The notes beneath the pieces were generated by a model that was not told the origin of the DNA, did not search any database, and worked only from the letters and a program-made list of their open reading frames with translations. Of a stretch of 64,000 nt of DNA, positions 36,021-45,031 are shown one piece after another. Positions within the stretch are counted from its first letter, which is position 1. Each line of letters begins with the position of its first letter. The translations under genes and the position numbers were made by a program. Source of the DNA: Gammaproteobacteria bacterium (GTDB lineage Bacteria > Pseudomonadota > Gammaproteobacteria > Coxiellales > Coxiellaceae); assembly GCA_030425685.1 (NCBI GenBank), contig JAUIAD010000004.1:62001-126000 (forward strand), read 5' to 3'.

Positions 36021-36140
36021 CTATCCCTGCAATCGGGGGGTAAAGCCATTATAGTCGTTGCCATTGGCATAATGCAGGCCTATCGGGTTAATTAATTTAT
36101 AATATGGTGCTGTTGCAAACGCGTTACCTAAAAAAATCAT
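36021..36140 (-). pseudogene. N-terminal fragment of a secreted protein
   Basis: 39 codons: MIFLGNAFA (end of a signal-peptide-like hydrophobic start, perhaps frameshifted at its 5' side) then YYKLINPIGLHYANGNDYNG and a stop. No family recognised. The rest of 35904-36326 shows nothing more. Confidence 0.3.
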
Positions 36141-36326
36141 TGCAAAAAATAAGTGATATCATTATTTTCAAAATAAGTTCTTAAAGATGTAAGAATAAGG
36201 GGGTGGGGAGCAAATCTCTCCATTGCAGCTTTACTATTTTTTAAAGCAAGTCCATGCGCTTAATTTAAGTAGAGTCTCGTAGCTATGCGATATCACAACT
36301 GTAATGTAAAGATTTGGCTCCATTTT

Positions 36327-36758
36327 TTATTGAACGGTAATAACCTTGGTGCGACCACCGCCTATGGTTGTTTCAACACAGTTAAAAGACCTGTTATCAA
36401 CATTTTTTATTGATGCATTCACCACATCAAAAGCGCAGACAATAGGGTACTTATTATGTTTGCCATGTTGGCGTATATTGATCGTGGCAAAGAGTTTCCG
36501 GTTTTTCGACGACACTCTCACTAGCCGTGCGCCATTTTCAGCAACATATTTGCCGTGCTGCTGTTCGGTCACGTGTACACTTTTCTTGCCATTATAATTG
36601 GTGGTGTAACATGTGGTTTTGCCTTTTGTCTCACAACTTAGCCTAATTGGGTTGCCGGTCATATTTTTAATAAGGACATCCGTTGATTGTTGTGCGTAGC
36701 ACGATAATACAACGGCCATTAGCGCTGTTGCACCGGTTAATGTAAGGATTGATTTCAC
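36327..36758 (-). CDS. Small secreted protein of unknown function
   Basis: 143 aa from a GTG start with GGAGAAC 3-6 nt upstream; this gives a good signal peptide (KSILTLTGATALMAVVLSCYA) cut before QQSTDV. The mature part is a small beta-rich, basic domain with four Cys (RLSCETKGKTTCYTTNYNGK; YPIVCAFDVV; RSFNCVETT), likely two disulfides. The upstream ATG of the longer frame would read through the neighbouring lipoprotein gene and is rejected. Confidence 0.65.
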   Translation of the reverse strand: MKSILTLTGATALMAVVLSCYAQQSTDVLIKNMTGNPIRLSCETKGKTTCYTTNYNGKKSVHVTEQQHGKYVAENGARLVRVSSKNRKLFATINIRQHGKHNKYPIVCAFDVVNASIKNVDNRSFNCVETTIGGGRTKVITVQ

Positions 36759-36784
36759 TGCGTTCTCCACTATATCTTGCTCTT

Positions 36785-36958
36785 TTAAGAATGTCCGCCA
36801 ATATAGGCGCCTAATGCAGACATCGCGGGATGACTTGAACCGGCAATGGTTGCGCCTAGCTCTGCACCGTGGTGGTTGCTGCCCATTCCGCCTGCGCAAC
36901 CGCTTAAGGTGGCTGCACATATGATTGCACCTGCAAAAATACTGATTACTTTCAACAT
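36785..36958 (-). CDS. Small Gly/Ala-rich lipoprotein
   Basis: 57 aa. The signal sequence MLKVISIFAGAIICAATLSG is followed by Cys in a lipobox (LSGC), then a short Gly/Ala/His-rich mature part (GGMGSNHHGAELGATIAGSS). GGAG lies upstream. It is 26 bp from the next gene (36327-36758) on the same strand, so the two may be co-transcribed. Function unknown; similar tiny lipoproteins are common in gammaproteobacteria. Confidence 0.7.
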   Translation of the reverse strand: MLKVISIFAGAIICAATLSGCAGGMGSNHHGAELGATIAGSSHPAMSALGAYIGGHS

Positions 36959-37175
36959 GTTATAATTACTCCGACTTGACAACTAATAAAAAATATACAC
37001 ATCAACTGCTGTATTAGGTGACTATAACACCACATTACCGCAACAGCAAGTTTTTTTGCCTATTTTTTGCGAAGGGTTATGCTGTTGTCATGTGGTTTCG
37101 GCAAATCGTGCTATTGCTGGTTTTAAAGGCGGGCTTATTCATTTAAGATAATCTATTATTTATATTGAGAATTAA

Positions 37176-37970
37176 ATGAAAAAATCCCCATCAGATTACA
37201 CTCGTATAGACGATTCACAAGATCCACAGCATTGGATTGATTTTATGTTGGATTGGGCAACGCTGCCGAGCATTGTAGCGCAGCGGCAACAGCTTACCGG
37301 GCATATGAAGCAATACAAAAACGCTAGCATTTTGTTGGCAGGTTGTGGCGCTGGCGATGTTATCCCTGGCCTTCTTACCTGTCTTGAGCAAGATGGCAAG
37401 TTAACCGCTGTTGATTTGTCCCTTGCTATGCTTAATTATGCAAAAAAAAATCATCAAGATAAGCGGTTGATATTCCAGCAAGCTGATCTGACAGTATTGC
37501 CCTTCGAAGATAATTCATTTGATACTATTTGGGTCGAGCGAGTATTGCATCACATTCCCGATGCAACGCAAGCTTTGGCGGAACTTTCTCGCTGTTGTAA
37601 GACAGGAGGATGTCTTATTATTGCAGAGCCTTTTATTCCATCAACGGTCATCACGCAACTTTCTACTGAGCAAAATAATCAGTTTGCTAAAGCTTGGTCA
37701 GATACGGTAGCCAATGGAACGGTCGGTGCAAGACTGTATCATCATTTGCAAGATTTAAATTTAACGATAGATGCTCTATTTCTATCGCATGTCTTTATCA
37801 ACAAATATACCAGGATTAGTCGGTTTGTGGATTTCCTATCTATTTTAGCAAAGGGGAATTGGAGCAAGGATGAGCTGGTAAAGCAATCCGATAAATGGAT
37901 TCAGGCTGATAAAGAGCAGCAGTTCTTTTTAAGTTGGCCGATGTATAATTATGTTTTACATAAAAGCTAG
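37176..37970 (+). CDS. Class I SAM-dependent methyltransferase
   Basis: 264 aa, Methyltransf_11 type. Motif I ILLAGCGAGDVIPGLLTCL, acidic loop TAVDLSLAMLNYA, motif after DLTVLPFEDNSFDTIWVERV and LHHIPDATQALAELSRCCKTGG (post-motif). It transfers a methyl group to a small molecule; the substrate is unknown. Gene stands alone between a lipoprotein pair and an effector-like gene. Confidence 0.9.
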   Translation: MKKSPSDYTRIDDSQDPQHWIDFMLDWATLPSIVAQRQQLTGHMKQYKNASILLAGCGAGDVIPGLLTCLEQDGKLTAVDLSLAMLNYAKKNHQDKRLIFQQADLTVLPFEDNSFDTIWVERVLHHIPDATQALAELSRCCKTGGCLIIAEPFIPSTVITQLSTEQNNQFAKAWSDTVANGTVGARLYHHLQDLNLTIDALFLSHVFINKYTRISRFVDFLSILAKGNWSKDELVKQSDKWIQADKEQQFFLSWPMYNYVLHKS

Positions 37971-38206
37971 CAGGTCAAGTGGTGTTGTCGCATAAGTTTT
38001 TTTAGTTTAGAGATAATGATTGGGCTTGTTAGTATGTATGACCTCGTAGATTTCACTTAACAATAAGGTTGTTTTAAGAGTAGGGGAGGTTATAGACTTG
38101 CCCTTTAGCATAGGTAATTGTTATCTCCTACTAACTGCTGTTACTCTCCATCGAATAAAATATGCTGAGTTGTTATGTTGTGAGTGTATTACTTTACTCA
38201 TCAATG

Positions 38207-38239
38207 CTTAATATCACCTTAATATGATGTCGCTATTAT
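38207..38239 (+). promoter_or_regulatory. PmrA-type promoter (very good match)
   Basis: CTTAAT-N5-CTTAAT, with ATAT after each hexamer, and the -10 TATTAT starting 10 nt later, about 30 nt before the ATG at 38271. Among the best copies in the window. Confidence 0.8.
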
Positions 38240-38270
38240 TTAATAAAAAATTTTAATGAGGAATTAAATA

Positions 38271-39785
38271 ATGCCATATATTTCACTTAATCTAAAAGAA
38301 AATAATTTGCTTGCCATTTCTTTTGCAACATCAGAAATGAGGGAAAAGTTTATGGGTTTAATGGGGCAGTATGGTATTTCTGAGTTGGCTTGTTGTCAGG
38401 ATTTAAGTGATAAAAGAACCTTGTTGATTCAGGCGAATATTGCACAGAATCAGCTCGTTTCGCTCCGTTTCAATAACGTTGTAACACGAAAGTGCTTTCG
38501 AGAATTGCTTGGCTTAACTGATTCGCATATTAGTGAGCACACAACATTTGCCACTATGTACTTCACAGACAACAGCGCGATACGTCAAAGTGGCATTCAA
38601 CTTCCAATCCCTTCTCATTTAGAGGTAGAGCAAAAAGAAGCTAAACAAATGCTCGTTGGCGTTGGCAAAAAAAGGGGGTCTGATCACTCATCTATTTCTG
38701 GTGAAATTGTGGAAGTGAAAGGAAGGCCTGCGGTTAGATTGAATACCAAAAATATCCAAGGGCCGATGGGTATTCGTATCATAGATGGTCTGTGGGGTAA
38801 ATGGGATGGTTGTCAGCTTGGTGATTCGGGCCTAGAGAAAATAGAAACGCTAAGAAGACTGTGTAATTTAAAGAGTCATCTTCACATAGCTCAAGGCTTA
38901 CTATTGGCTATAAAAGATAATAATGTTGATGAGGTGCGTAACTTAGCTATTGCAATTCGTAATATTAATGGAGTCAAGTTTTCTAATAAAGATTGCAGCA
39001 CTGATTATCTTCCTGTCGAAAGCCCGGCTCATTATGAGAAAAGGATTGAAAAATATTTTGCGAAAAGAGCCTCTGAATCGGCGCAGCAAATTCTCTTCGT
39101 GCAAGAAATACCTGTAACCGGAGCGAGCTCTACCTACAGAGAGATTTTTGAAGCGGTAATGTCAAGGTATGGCTATGATCGATCACTGTTCTCAAAAACG
39201 TTACTAAAAAATAGCGGTGGTAGACAGGTTGCACATACGTCAGCTGTTTTATTCCCTAAGGGGGTGCAGATTGATGAGATGATAACGTCAGAAAGGTGTC
39301 AAGCTGACTTGGTAAGGGCTCTTGCAACTTTGAGAGTTTCAGGAGTAAGGATAGGTAACATCGCTTACTTTAGTGTGCATATTTCTATGAGTCGATGGAA
39401 TCAAAAGAACTACCGCACCACCGTAGATAGCATTATGTTAATTTTAAATATGTATCAGCATGTGGTTATTGCTGGTGACTTAAACTTGCCAAGTAGAATA
39501 CAACAAAAATTTGCAGCAGATATGCAGCGCGCCGGATATCAAATGGCCAGTGTGTCTACAAGGAGAAAGGCCAGCAAAAATGGTCTTGATATTGTAGATG
39601 CAAACAAAGGAGATACCTCAGACTACATGCTATGTTCTCCCTATCTGGAATTTTCTTCTGCAAAAAAACTTAATAGCAATCAGGCAGGCAACCCGGTTAG
39701 TTTATTTCCTGCAAATCACGGGCAGGCTCGAGCTGCATCAGCCCAACCGCCAAGTGCAAATAAATCAAGCTGTGTTGTGTCATAA
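38271..39785 (+). CDS. Endonuclease/exonuclease/phosphatase-fold protein ending in a CaaX box, candidate effector
   Basis: 504 aa. An N-terminal region of about 240 residues is unlike known domains. The C-terminal half is an EEP (DNase I / inositol-5-phosphatase / sphingomyelinase) fold, judged from all its elements in order: FVQEIPV (metal Glu, ~276-282), HTSAVLFPKG, YFSVHIS, VVIAGDLNLP (Asp/Asn, ~398-407), DYMLCSP (~450) and PANHGQ (catalytic His, ~482). The last residues are SCVVS, a CaaX box with Ser at the end, the form host farnesyltransferase prefers. Prenylation by the host is established for some Legionella effectors. I infer delivery to a host membrane where it may act on a phospholipid or phosphoinositide, or on nucleic acid. 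GAGG site and a strong PmrA-type promoter precede it. Confidence 0.85.
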   Translation: MPYISLNLKENNLLAISFATSEMREKFMGLMGQYGISELACCQDLSDKRTLLIQANIAQNQLVSLRFNNVVTRKCFRELLGLTDSHISEHTTFATMYFTDNSAIRQSGIQLPIPSHLEVEQKEAKQMLVGVGKKRGSDHSSISGEIVEVKGRPAVRLNTKNIQGPMGIRIIDGLWGKWDGCQLGDSGLEKIETLRRLCNLKSHLHIAQGLLLAIKDNNVDEVRNLAIAIRNINGVKFSNKDCSTDYLPVESPAHYEKRIEKYFAKRASESAQQILFVQEIPVTGASSTYREIFEAVMSRYGYDRSLFSKTLLKNSGGRQVAHTSAVLFPKGVQIDEMITSERCQADLVRALATLRVSGVRIGNIAYFSVHISMSRWNQKNYRTTVDSIMLILNMYQHVVIAGDLNLPSRIQQKFAADMQRAGYQMASVSTRRKASKNGLDIVDANKGDTSDYMLCSPYLEFSSAKKLNSNQAGNPVSLFPANHGQARAASAQPPSANKSSCVVS

Positions 39786-39907
39786 GTCAGTTCGGGGATG
39801 TTTGAATAGTGTCAGATGAAGGGGCTAGCCTTGTTTGCTGTTTGCTTGCAGCATTTAAAAAAGCAAAAAAGGCTAGCATGGTATGGTAACCGGTATGACG
39901 AGATCCT

Positions 39908-40504
39908 TTATCTAAGCCCTAACGTGGTGGAGCTTGGTGCTGGTTCTTCTGCTTTACTATCTTGATCGAGAATCACCTTGAGTTTTGACCCTCGCTGCTT
40001 TTCTGCCTTGATTAATTCATCAAGTATGTTAGCGCCATTATCCGCGCTTGCGGCAAAGCTTTTGCAGCATTTTTCTACTTCCTGTGATGTAACATCAAGA
40101 GCGGGCATGGAAAACGCGTTTTGTGGGAATTTAGCGCGGCAGATAAAAAGTAGTTTTAATATTCTCTCTTGGTTATTCTCATTTTCAGTGTAGGTGAGTA
40201 TATTGCCTCTTAAATTTAGCTCGCTAGCGCTTAAAGGCTTTGCCCAGGGGGTTGTAATATCTATACCAGTTAATGTCGCAATCTCTTCTCGAGTGCTCTT
40301 TAGATGCATACGCTTTAAATACGCATCATACTCAGCTCTATCTCCAGGCGAGAGTTTATCGGGGTCTTCTAGATAAGTCTCTATTAATGGTGTCTTGTTA
40401 GCTTGTGACACCATTTTATATAACTTGGCAACAGATTCTTTGGTGTGGGGTGCTCCCTTTTCTTTCTTGTGCGCTTCTTTCGGTGTAAATAGACTCTGTC
40501 TCAT
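39908..40504 (-). CDS. Unknown soluble protein, candidate effector
   Basis: 198 aa, no known family, no signal peptide. A basic N-terminus (PKEAHKKEKGAPHTKESV) is followed by helical segments (DRAEYDAYLKRMHLKSTREE; RILKLLFICRAKFPQN; EVEKCCKSFAASADNGANIL) and a polar tail (KAEEPAPSSTTLGLR). CTGGAGA precedes the ATG. A variant PmrA-type promoter at 40541-40573 is in the correct place. Confidence 0.68.
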   Translation of the reverse strand: MRQSLFTPKEAHKKEKGAPHTKESVAKLYKMVSQANKTPLIETYLEDPDKLSPGDRAEYDAYLKRMHLKSTREEIATLTGIDITTPWAKPLSASELNLRGNILTYTENENNQERILKLLFICRAKFPQNAFSMPALDVTSQEVEKCCKSFAASADNGANILDELIKAEKQRGSKLKVILDQDSKAEEPAPSSTTLGLR

Positions 40505-40540
40505 TGAATATCTCCAGTGGTTATTATATTAAGCGATGAA

Positions 40541-40573
40541 AGTATAGCTAATAAAGATTAAATTAATCTTAGG
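40541..40573 (-). promoter_or_regulatory. Variant PmrA-type promoter
   Basis: CCTAAG-N5-TTTAAT on the minus strand, -10 TATACT starting 10 nt later. The first hexamer is degenerate; the second, the spacing and the -10 are good. Confidence 0.5.
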
Positions 40574-40862
40574 ATGGAGAAATAATGCTGTATTGATAGT
40601 CTGTCGTTAGGTAGGGTGAAAATAATTGTCTGGATGGGTAAAATTATTATTTTATTGCTTAGCATTTTTGCGTGTTATTATTTCTCTTTATTAAAAAATT
40701 GCCGACGCTGGGTGCTGCTGTCGCCTTCTATAGAAGAAGATAGAAAGCAGCATTTATTGTGTTTATTTCTGTGTGCTAAAAACTCTAGAGCTTTAGCGCC
40801 AGCATTTAAAGTTATTTATCGCAATCCCCCGTGCGGGTTCCATTCGCGGTGGTGCGCCACCT

Positions 40863-41399
40863 TTATCCTAGTCCTTGAACGGGTATTGGTGAATCTGCGA
40901 TCTCATTATCTGCTTCGCTATCTTCTTCCCAGCTGTCACTGTCAAATGCGGAATCACTATCAACTAGTTGCGGCAGCTCTTGATGGCGTACTAGTGCATC
41001 CAAGTTGAGTATGATCGAGCTATGCCTGTTTTGGGATATAACAAGGTCAAAGTTGTTCTTATTGGTAAAGAATTTCTTATCGATAAGATTACTTAATAAT
41101 TTTGATATAGTTTCTTTGTTTAGTTGATGGGTTTTTGTCATTGTTGGGAAAGTAATGCAGCCCGATTTTTGGTTGTAAGTCCATTGTCCGCATTCAAAAG
41201 CACGTAGTCTATTGTTGATCGCATCAACTAGGGCTTGTGATTGTCGTGTTAAAGATATATTTTTTCCTTCAGTTGATTTATCTTGTTTCTTGTTCGCATT
41301 GTTATAGAAGATTCTACTCTGATTATTGCCTTGTTGCTCTTTGTGTTCTTCTTGTTGTGGTTTATCTTTGGCGCTGATTTTATTTGCTTGTCGTGGCAT
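40863..41399 (-). CDS. Paralogue of the three-repeat protein (single domain), candidate effector
   Basis: 178 aa. Residues about 57-140 are homologous to copy three of the 393-aa protein at 4488-5669: shared SG-x-I-x-F, TKTHxLN, (K/I)LLSxLI, FFxxKxNFxLxI and IxLxxDxLxxH. A disordered Lys/Gln/Asn-rich N-terminus (~50 residues) and a very acidic C-terminal tract (SDSAFDSDSWEEDSEADNE) flank the domain, again like type IV effectors. AGGAGT precedes the ATG and a near-perfect PmrA-type promoter lies at 41479-41511. Confidence 0.8.
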   Translation of the reverse strand: MPRQANKISAKDKPQQEEHKEQQGNNQSRIFYNNANKKQDKSTEGKNISLTRQSQALVDAINNRLRAFECGQWTYNQKSGCITFPTMTKTHQLNKETISKLLSNLIDKKFFTNKNNFDLVISQNRHSSIILNLDALVRHQELPQLVDSDSAFDSDSWEEDSEADNEIADSPIPVQGLG

Positions 41400-41478
41400 T
41401 TATGTACTCCTAGGTGTTTCTATGCTTTACTTGTTTGAATATTGTATAATTTGAAGGGTTTCACGTTATCTGTGCTTA

Positions 41479-41511
41479 AATCTACCATAATAATATTAAG
41501 ACAATATTAAT
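41479..41511 (-). promoter_or_regulatory. PmrA-type promoter (very good match)
   Basis: ATTAATATT-gt-CTTAATATT on the minus strand, -10 TAGATT 10 nt after the second hexamer. It fits the Legionella/Coxiella form of the box almost base for base. Confidence 0.8.
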
Positions 41512-41660
41512 TTAGAGTAATATTCCTGTTGAATTTATGCTTTATTATCCCGGTAGTCGCATGCTATTATTTTTAAAAAGTATTTTGACGTATACAGTGG
41601 GAAGTGTAGTTTAACGGCGAGATCCAGCTATCACTCTGGTTCTGACGCAGGAGTCTTTAT

Positions 41661-42473
41661 ATGACTAACAAGAAATCACTAGCCTTTTCTAAAGATTATA
41701 AAGATGTTTCGTCACTGCAATTTGCTGCTTTAAAAGAAGTGTTAGCAAATATTACGCCCACAAACGACACCTTATCTATTTTAGATGCGGGTTGTGGTGA
41801 TGGGCGGGTTACTGCTGCGCTTTCTGAACTCTATCCTAATGCACTTATAAATGGTATTGATATTTCCGACGAATTGATTTTGTATGCAAAAAATCGTTAT
41901 GGAACAGATCGGCTAAAGTTTACTGTTAAGGATGTTAGAGATATTGCTGGTGAGTCTAAATACGATATTGTTTATTCTTTTTTTTGTTTGCATTTAATCC
42001 CACAAAAAGAAATTAGTACAGTATTATTAAAACTATTTAAGGCGCTAAAGCCAGGCGGTGAAATATATATAGCTATTCCGTTAAGAGATCTCGCTTTGGA
42101 AAAAATTCGACGTGCAGTGATGCTGGAGTTTGAGGATGCATTTTGTGATTACTCTCTTCCTGTCAATCGCAATAAGGAATACTATGATACTTTTTTAAAA
42201 GAGGTATCAGGAGTATTTAAGTTTGAGGTAGAAAAAACAGTTGTTGAATTTAGTCCGCATTTTTCTGCAGATCAATTTAAGAAATTTTTCACCAGTATCT
42301 CAAGAGAAAGTCGAATGATTAAGGGCCAGCAGCGGCGTATTGCTTATATCGATAGGGTTGTGGAGCAGTGTGTTTCAGATGGTTGTTTAAGTTTGGATTA
42401 TAAATTTACTTATATTTATATGCGATGCAAAGGTGTTACTCTGCAGGAAGATGTAAAGTACGCCAAGTGCTAG
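41661..42473 (+). CDS. Class I SAM-dependent methyltransferase
   Basis: 270 aa. Motif I LSILDAGCGDGRVTAAL, acidic loop NGIDISDELILYAKNRY, VKDVRDIAGESKYDIVYSFF and LFKALKPGGEIYIAIPL. Resembles trans-aconitate/ubiquinone-type small-molecule methyltransferases, substrate unknown. AGGAG is 8 nt before the ATG. It lies between two effector-like genes transcribed in the other direction. Confidence 0.88.
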   Translation: MTNKKSLAFSKDYKDVSSLQFAALKEVLANITPTNDTLSILDAGCGDGRVTAALSELYPNALINGIDISDELILYAKNRYGTDRLKFTVKDVRDIAGESKYDIVYSFFCLHLIPQKEISTVLLKLFKALKPGGEIYIAIPLRDLALEKIRRAVMLEFEDAFCDYSLPVNRNKEYYDTFLKEVSGVFKFEVEKTVVEFSPHFSADQFKKFFTSISRESRMIKGQQRRIAYIDRVVEQCVSDGCLSLDYKFTYIYMRCKGVTLQEDVKYAKC

Positions 42474-42602
42474 TAAGATGATTAACAAGCGGTTATTTTG
42501 CTAATATCATAAATATAACGCCTAGTGCCATCACAATATCGGCAGTAATAAGCACAGCGACATATTGTAGGCCGCTGGCTAATTATCATTTTGATGCTGC
42601 TC

Positions 42603-43664
42603 TTATTGAATGCTTAGATTTTTTTGTTCCTGCTCTTGGTTTTCATCAGTGTCTGGTTTCTCTTTTGTATTGCTCATTAGCTGTGAAAAACTTGTTGCGA
42701 GTAGGGAGGTTATAGACTGGCTAAATGTAGCTCCTTTTCCATTCATTATGTATTTTTCAAACTTGTTTAAATGGTGTTCTATATATTTTACGGAATATTC
42801 CACTTGCTCGGTAAATATATCTATTTTAAATGGTAGATCTTTTTGATCTTTTGTTTTATTTTGTTGATGATAAATCCCTTCTAGGTCGTGTAAAATTTTT
42901 ATGTTATTAGATAGCTCGTGGAAATTATGTTCGAAAAACTTTATGTATTTATTAACTATGTGCTTCTCCGCCGAAGTATGTATGCTTTTAGTTTCTATAT
43001 GGCAATATTTTTGATATATAAAATGGAATTTCAAAAAGTATAAATCACGTTGGTAGTTGGTACTGTGGTGTCTGTATGTGGCTATTTCTCCGTTGAATCT
43101 AGTTAGTTGTAGCTCATCGATAAGAAGTTCCATTAATGGGCGTCGTAGAGTGTTAGGTTTGTTGCTAAAGTTACTTGTTTTGTTTAAGCATGAAAAAATT
43201 GCCGCTAAAATTTCAATTCTTTCATTTGGTTGAAGTTGATCTTGGTGGACATAGGGGCTAACTATTTGGGCTAGTGTGGCGTACTTTTCTTTGCTTTTAA
43301 ATCTATCATGGTAGGATCCTCTTTTATTATTGCTAATACTTTCCGGATCTTCACTTCTAAATTTGGTTACGAATTTTTTTGCTAAGTTTTCTTGTTGAGA
43401 GTCTCTTTGAGCTGGAAATTTCTTCTTTTCATTTTCTAGATTTTTGATCGTTCTATCGATCTCTTGTATGCGTTTAACATATTGGGGAGCAAGCGTTATT
43501 TTGGAGTTGATATGCCTATTCCACTTGTTCATTAGCTCCTGTTTCTCGTTCTGGAGAATGGTAATTTCATTATCTAAGTGTGCTAATTTTTTAGTGGCAT
43601 TCATATTGTTGTTTGTAGTGTGGTTCTCTTTTGCGATGGGTTTTGCTTTTAAATCTATTCTCAT
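42603..43664 (-). CDS. Coiled-coil protein, candidate effector
   Basis: 353 aa. Coiled coil at about 20-90 (LDNEITILQNEKQELMNKWN; IQEIDRTIKNLENEKKKFPA), then a helical body with LRRPLMELLIDELQLTRF and VKYIEHHLNKFEKYIM, and a Glu/Gln-rich C-terminus (EKPDTDENQEQEQKNLSIQ) like an E-block secretion signal. No signal peptide. CTGGAG is 10 nt before the ATG. Unlike its neighbours it has no clear PmrA-type box; a TATAGC -10-like hexamer lies upstream. Confidence 0.72.
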   Translation of the reverse strand: MRIDLKAKPIAKENHTTNNNMNATKKLAHLDNEITILQNEKQELMNKWNRHINSKITLAPQYVKRIQEIDRTIKNLENEKKKFPAQRDSQQENLAKKFVTKFRSEDPESISNNKRGSYHDRFKSKEKYATLAQIVSPYVHQDQLQPNERIEILAAIFSCLNKTSNFSNKPNTLRRPLMELLIDELQLTRFNGEIATYRHHSTNYQRDLYFLKFHFIYQKYCHIETKSIHTSAEKHIVNKYIKFFEHNFHELSNNIKILHDLEGIYHQQNKTKDQKDLPFKIDIFTEQVEYSVKYIEHHLNKFEKYIMNGKGATFSQSITSLLATSFSQLMSNTKEKPDTDENQEQEQKNLSIQ

Positions 43665-43907
43665 TATCTCAGCTCCAGGGTATTTTTACTCAGCTTATAT
43701 CGATTTTATTTTTGTTTTTGTAAAAGTGCTATAGAAAAATTTAAGCGGTTTTTTTTTAGATAAATAGGCTTGTTGAGTTAAGCTATTTATAAACAACAGT
43801 CTATGGTAATAGGCAGTAAAAATGTCGGTGCTTGTTTAAAAAAAGCGAGTATTTATATAAAATTATAACCGAGAAAAGTAATTAGGTTTTATAGTGTTGC
43901 AATAATA

Positions 43908-44447
43908 CTAAAACAACGATTTCTGTGCCATGCGTTTAACGGATATGTCTATGTTGGTGCTAGGGTCGAGGATATCGGCAAAGGAAAGCCACGCTAGCTC
44001 ATTGGATTCATCAGAAACGATATAGTTTTCATGCGCTGCTTGCAGCACAAAACGAACATCGTAGTGATAATGAGGGGGGTCGTTTTTGATGGCGGGGATA
44101 AGGTGGATATCGATATCAAAAATATGGCTATCAACAATAGTTATCTCGTTAATACCCGATTCTTCTTGCGCCTCTTTAAGTGCTACTTTTAACACATCGC
44201 TCTCACCATCGGCATGACCGCCTAATTGTAGCCACATATTTAATTTTTTATGGTGAGTGAGCAATACCTTCTTGCCGTCTGGATTTAGCAGCCAAGCAGA
44301 AGCAGTAATATGCCCGGCTAAATTGGTGCGTTCAAAACAGTTGGCGTTTTCATTAATAAAGTTAAGCATTTCTTGTTGCTTTTGCGCTTCCTTAGCGGAT
44401 TGCGTACGATAATGGTTAAGCTTATTAATAAGATTATTGCGATGCAT
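43908..44447 (-). CDS. Nudix hydrolase
   Basis: 179 aa. Complete Nudix box GHADGESDVLKVALKEAQEE followed by SGI (consensus GX5EX7REUXEEXGU, with Lys for the Arg). Cleaves a nucleoside diphosphate linked to another moiety; the substrate cannot be told. N-terminal helix typical of the larger Nudix proteins. It directly follows a relic of a DegT-type aminotransferase (44462-44605). Confidence 0.9.
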   Translation of the reverse strand: MHRNNLINKLNHYRTQSAKEAQKQQEMLNFINENANCFERTNLAGHITASAWLLNPDGKKVLLTHHKKLNMWLQLGGHADGESDVLKVALKEAQEESGINEITIVDSHIFDIDIHLIPAIKNDPPHYHYDVRFVLQAAHENYIVSDESNELAWLSFADILDPSTNIDISVKRMAQKSLF

Positions 44448-44461
44448 AACGTTCTATCTTC

Positions 44462-44605
44462 TTAATGAATTTCTTTAAGAGATTTTATTATAAATTTTAT
44501 ATGCTCTTCTGTCAGCCCCTCGTGTGTGGGTAGTGTAATGATAGTTTTTAAGATATGCTCCGCGCTGGGGCGGGTAAAAAGTATTTTAAAACAGTATTTT
44601 AACAT
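44462..44605 (-). pseudogene. C-terminal relic of a DegT/DnrJ/EryC1/StrS aminotransferase
   Basis: 47 codons, FTRPSAEHILKTIITLPTHE followed by GLTEEHIKFIIKSLKEIH and stop. The LP(T/I)H-x-GL-(T/S)-EE pattern and the closing helix are the usual C-terminus of sugar aminotransferases of this family. Nothing upstream continues the gene. Confidence 0.5.
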
Positions 44606-44814
44606 ATATTTTGCACTTGTTTGGCGTTTTAAGTTCTTGCTGTAACAAACGCTTCAGTTCTACATACTTGTAATATAATGTACATATTTCAGAAATAAAT
44701 ATCCTGTATGATAAACATATGTCATCAAGGAAAGATGGTTAGGCAAAGTGGATCGTTGAAAGTGAAAATAACTAGATAGTTGTGGGATCTTGTATCTTTT
44801 ACTGGAGAGGCGCA

Positions 44815-44985
44815 ATGGGCAAGGTAGAAAAGGAAAACGTAAGAGGCAATAGCATCATGAGGATGTATCAACGTGTGGTCAGGGAAACGTCCTTAAAATG
44901 TCATGAAGTGCGTCATAGCAAAGAAGATGCTGTCGGTGGTGTGGGGAAGAAGGAGCTTCTACCAGCTCCTTCAGAAAAAAACTAA
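44815..44985 (+). CDS. Small basic protein of unknown function
   Basis: 56 aa from the ATG at 44815, which has GGAGAGG upstream; the longer frame starting at 44782 has none. Hydrophilic and Lys/Arg/Glu-rich (MGKVEKENVRGNSIMRMYQR), no membrane segment. An 8-bp perfect stem-loop (AAGGAGCT/AGCTCCTT, 44950-44971) overlaps its 3' end. Convergent with the 908-aa gene. Confidence 0.5.
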   Translation: MGKVEKENVRGNSIMRMYQRVVRETSLKCHEVRHSKEDAVGGVGKKELLPAPSEKN

Positions 44986-45001
44986 CAGGGACAGTGTCGG
45001 C

Positions 45002-45030
45002 TTCCTTGCCGGGTAATGTCCGGTAAGGAG
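45002..45030. terminator. Hairpin between convergent genes
   Basis: Stem CCTTGCCGG / CCGGTAAGG (one G-T pair), extended by two pairs, loop of 7 nt. It lies 2 bp after the stop of the 908-aa gene and 17 bp after the 56-aa gene. No strong U-tract on either side. Confidence 0.5.
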
Positions 45031-45031
45031 G

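Noticed and set aside
40616..41008. 130-codon plus-strand frame with a hydrophobic start
   Set aside because: Its second half is antisense to the gene at 40863-41399, which is confirmed by its paralogue; the hydrophobic start is AT-rich intergenic DNA.
42603..43664. PmrA-type promoter for the coiled-coil gene
   Set aside because: Only one half-site-like TTAAA is present upstream and its distance to the -10-like hexamer is wrong.
44950..44971. Rho-independent terminator at the end of the 56-aa gene
   Set aside because: The stem is perfect, but the downstream run on the coding strand is A, not T, so it is not a canonical terminator for that gene.
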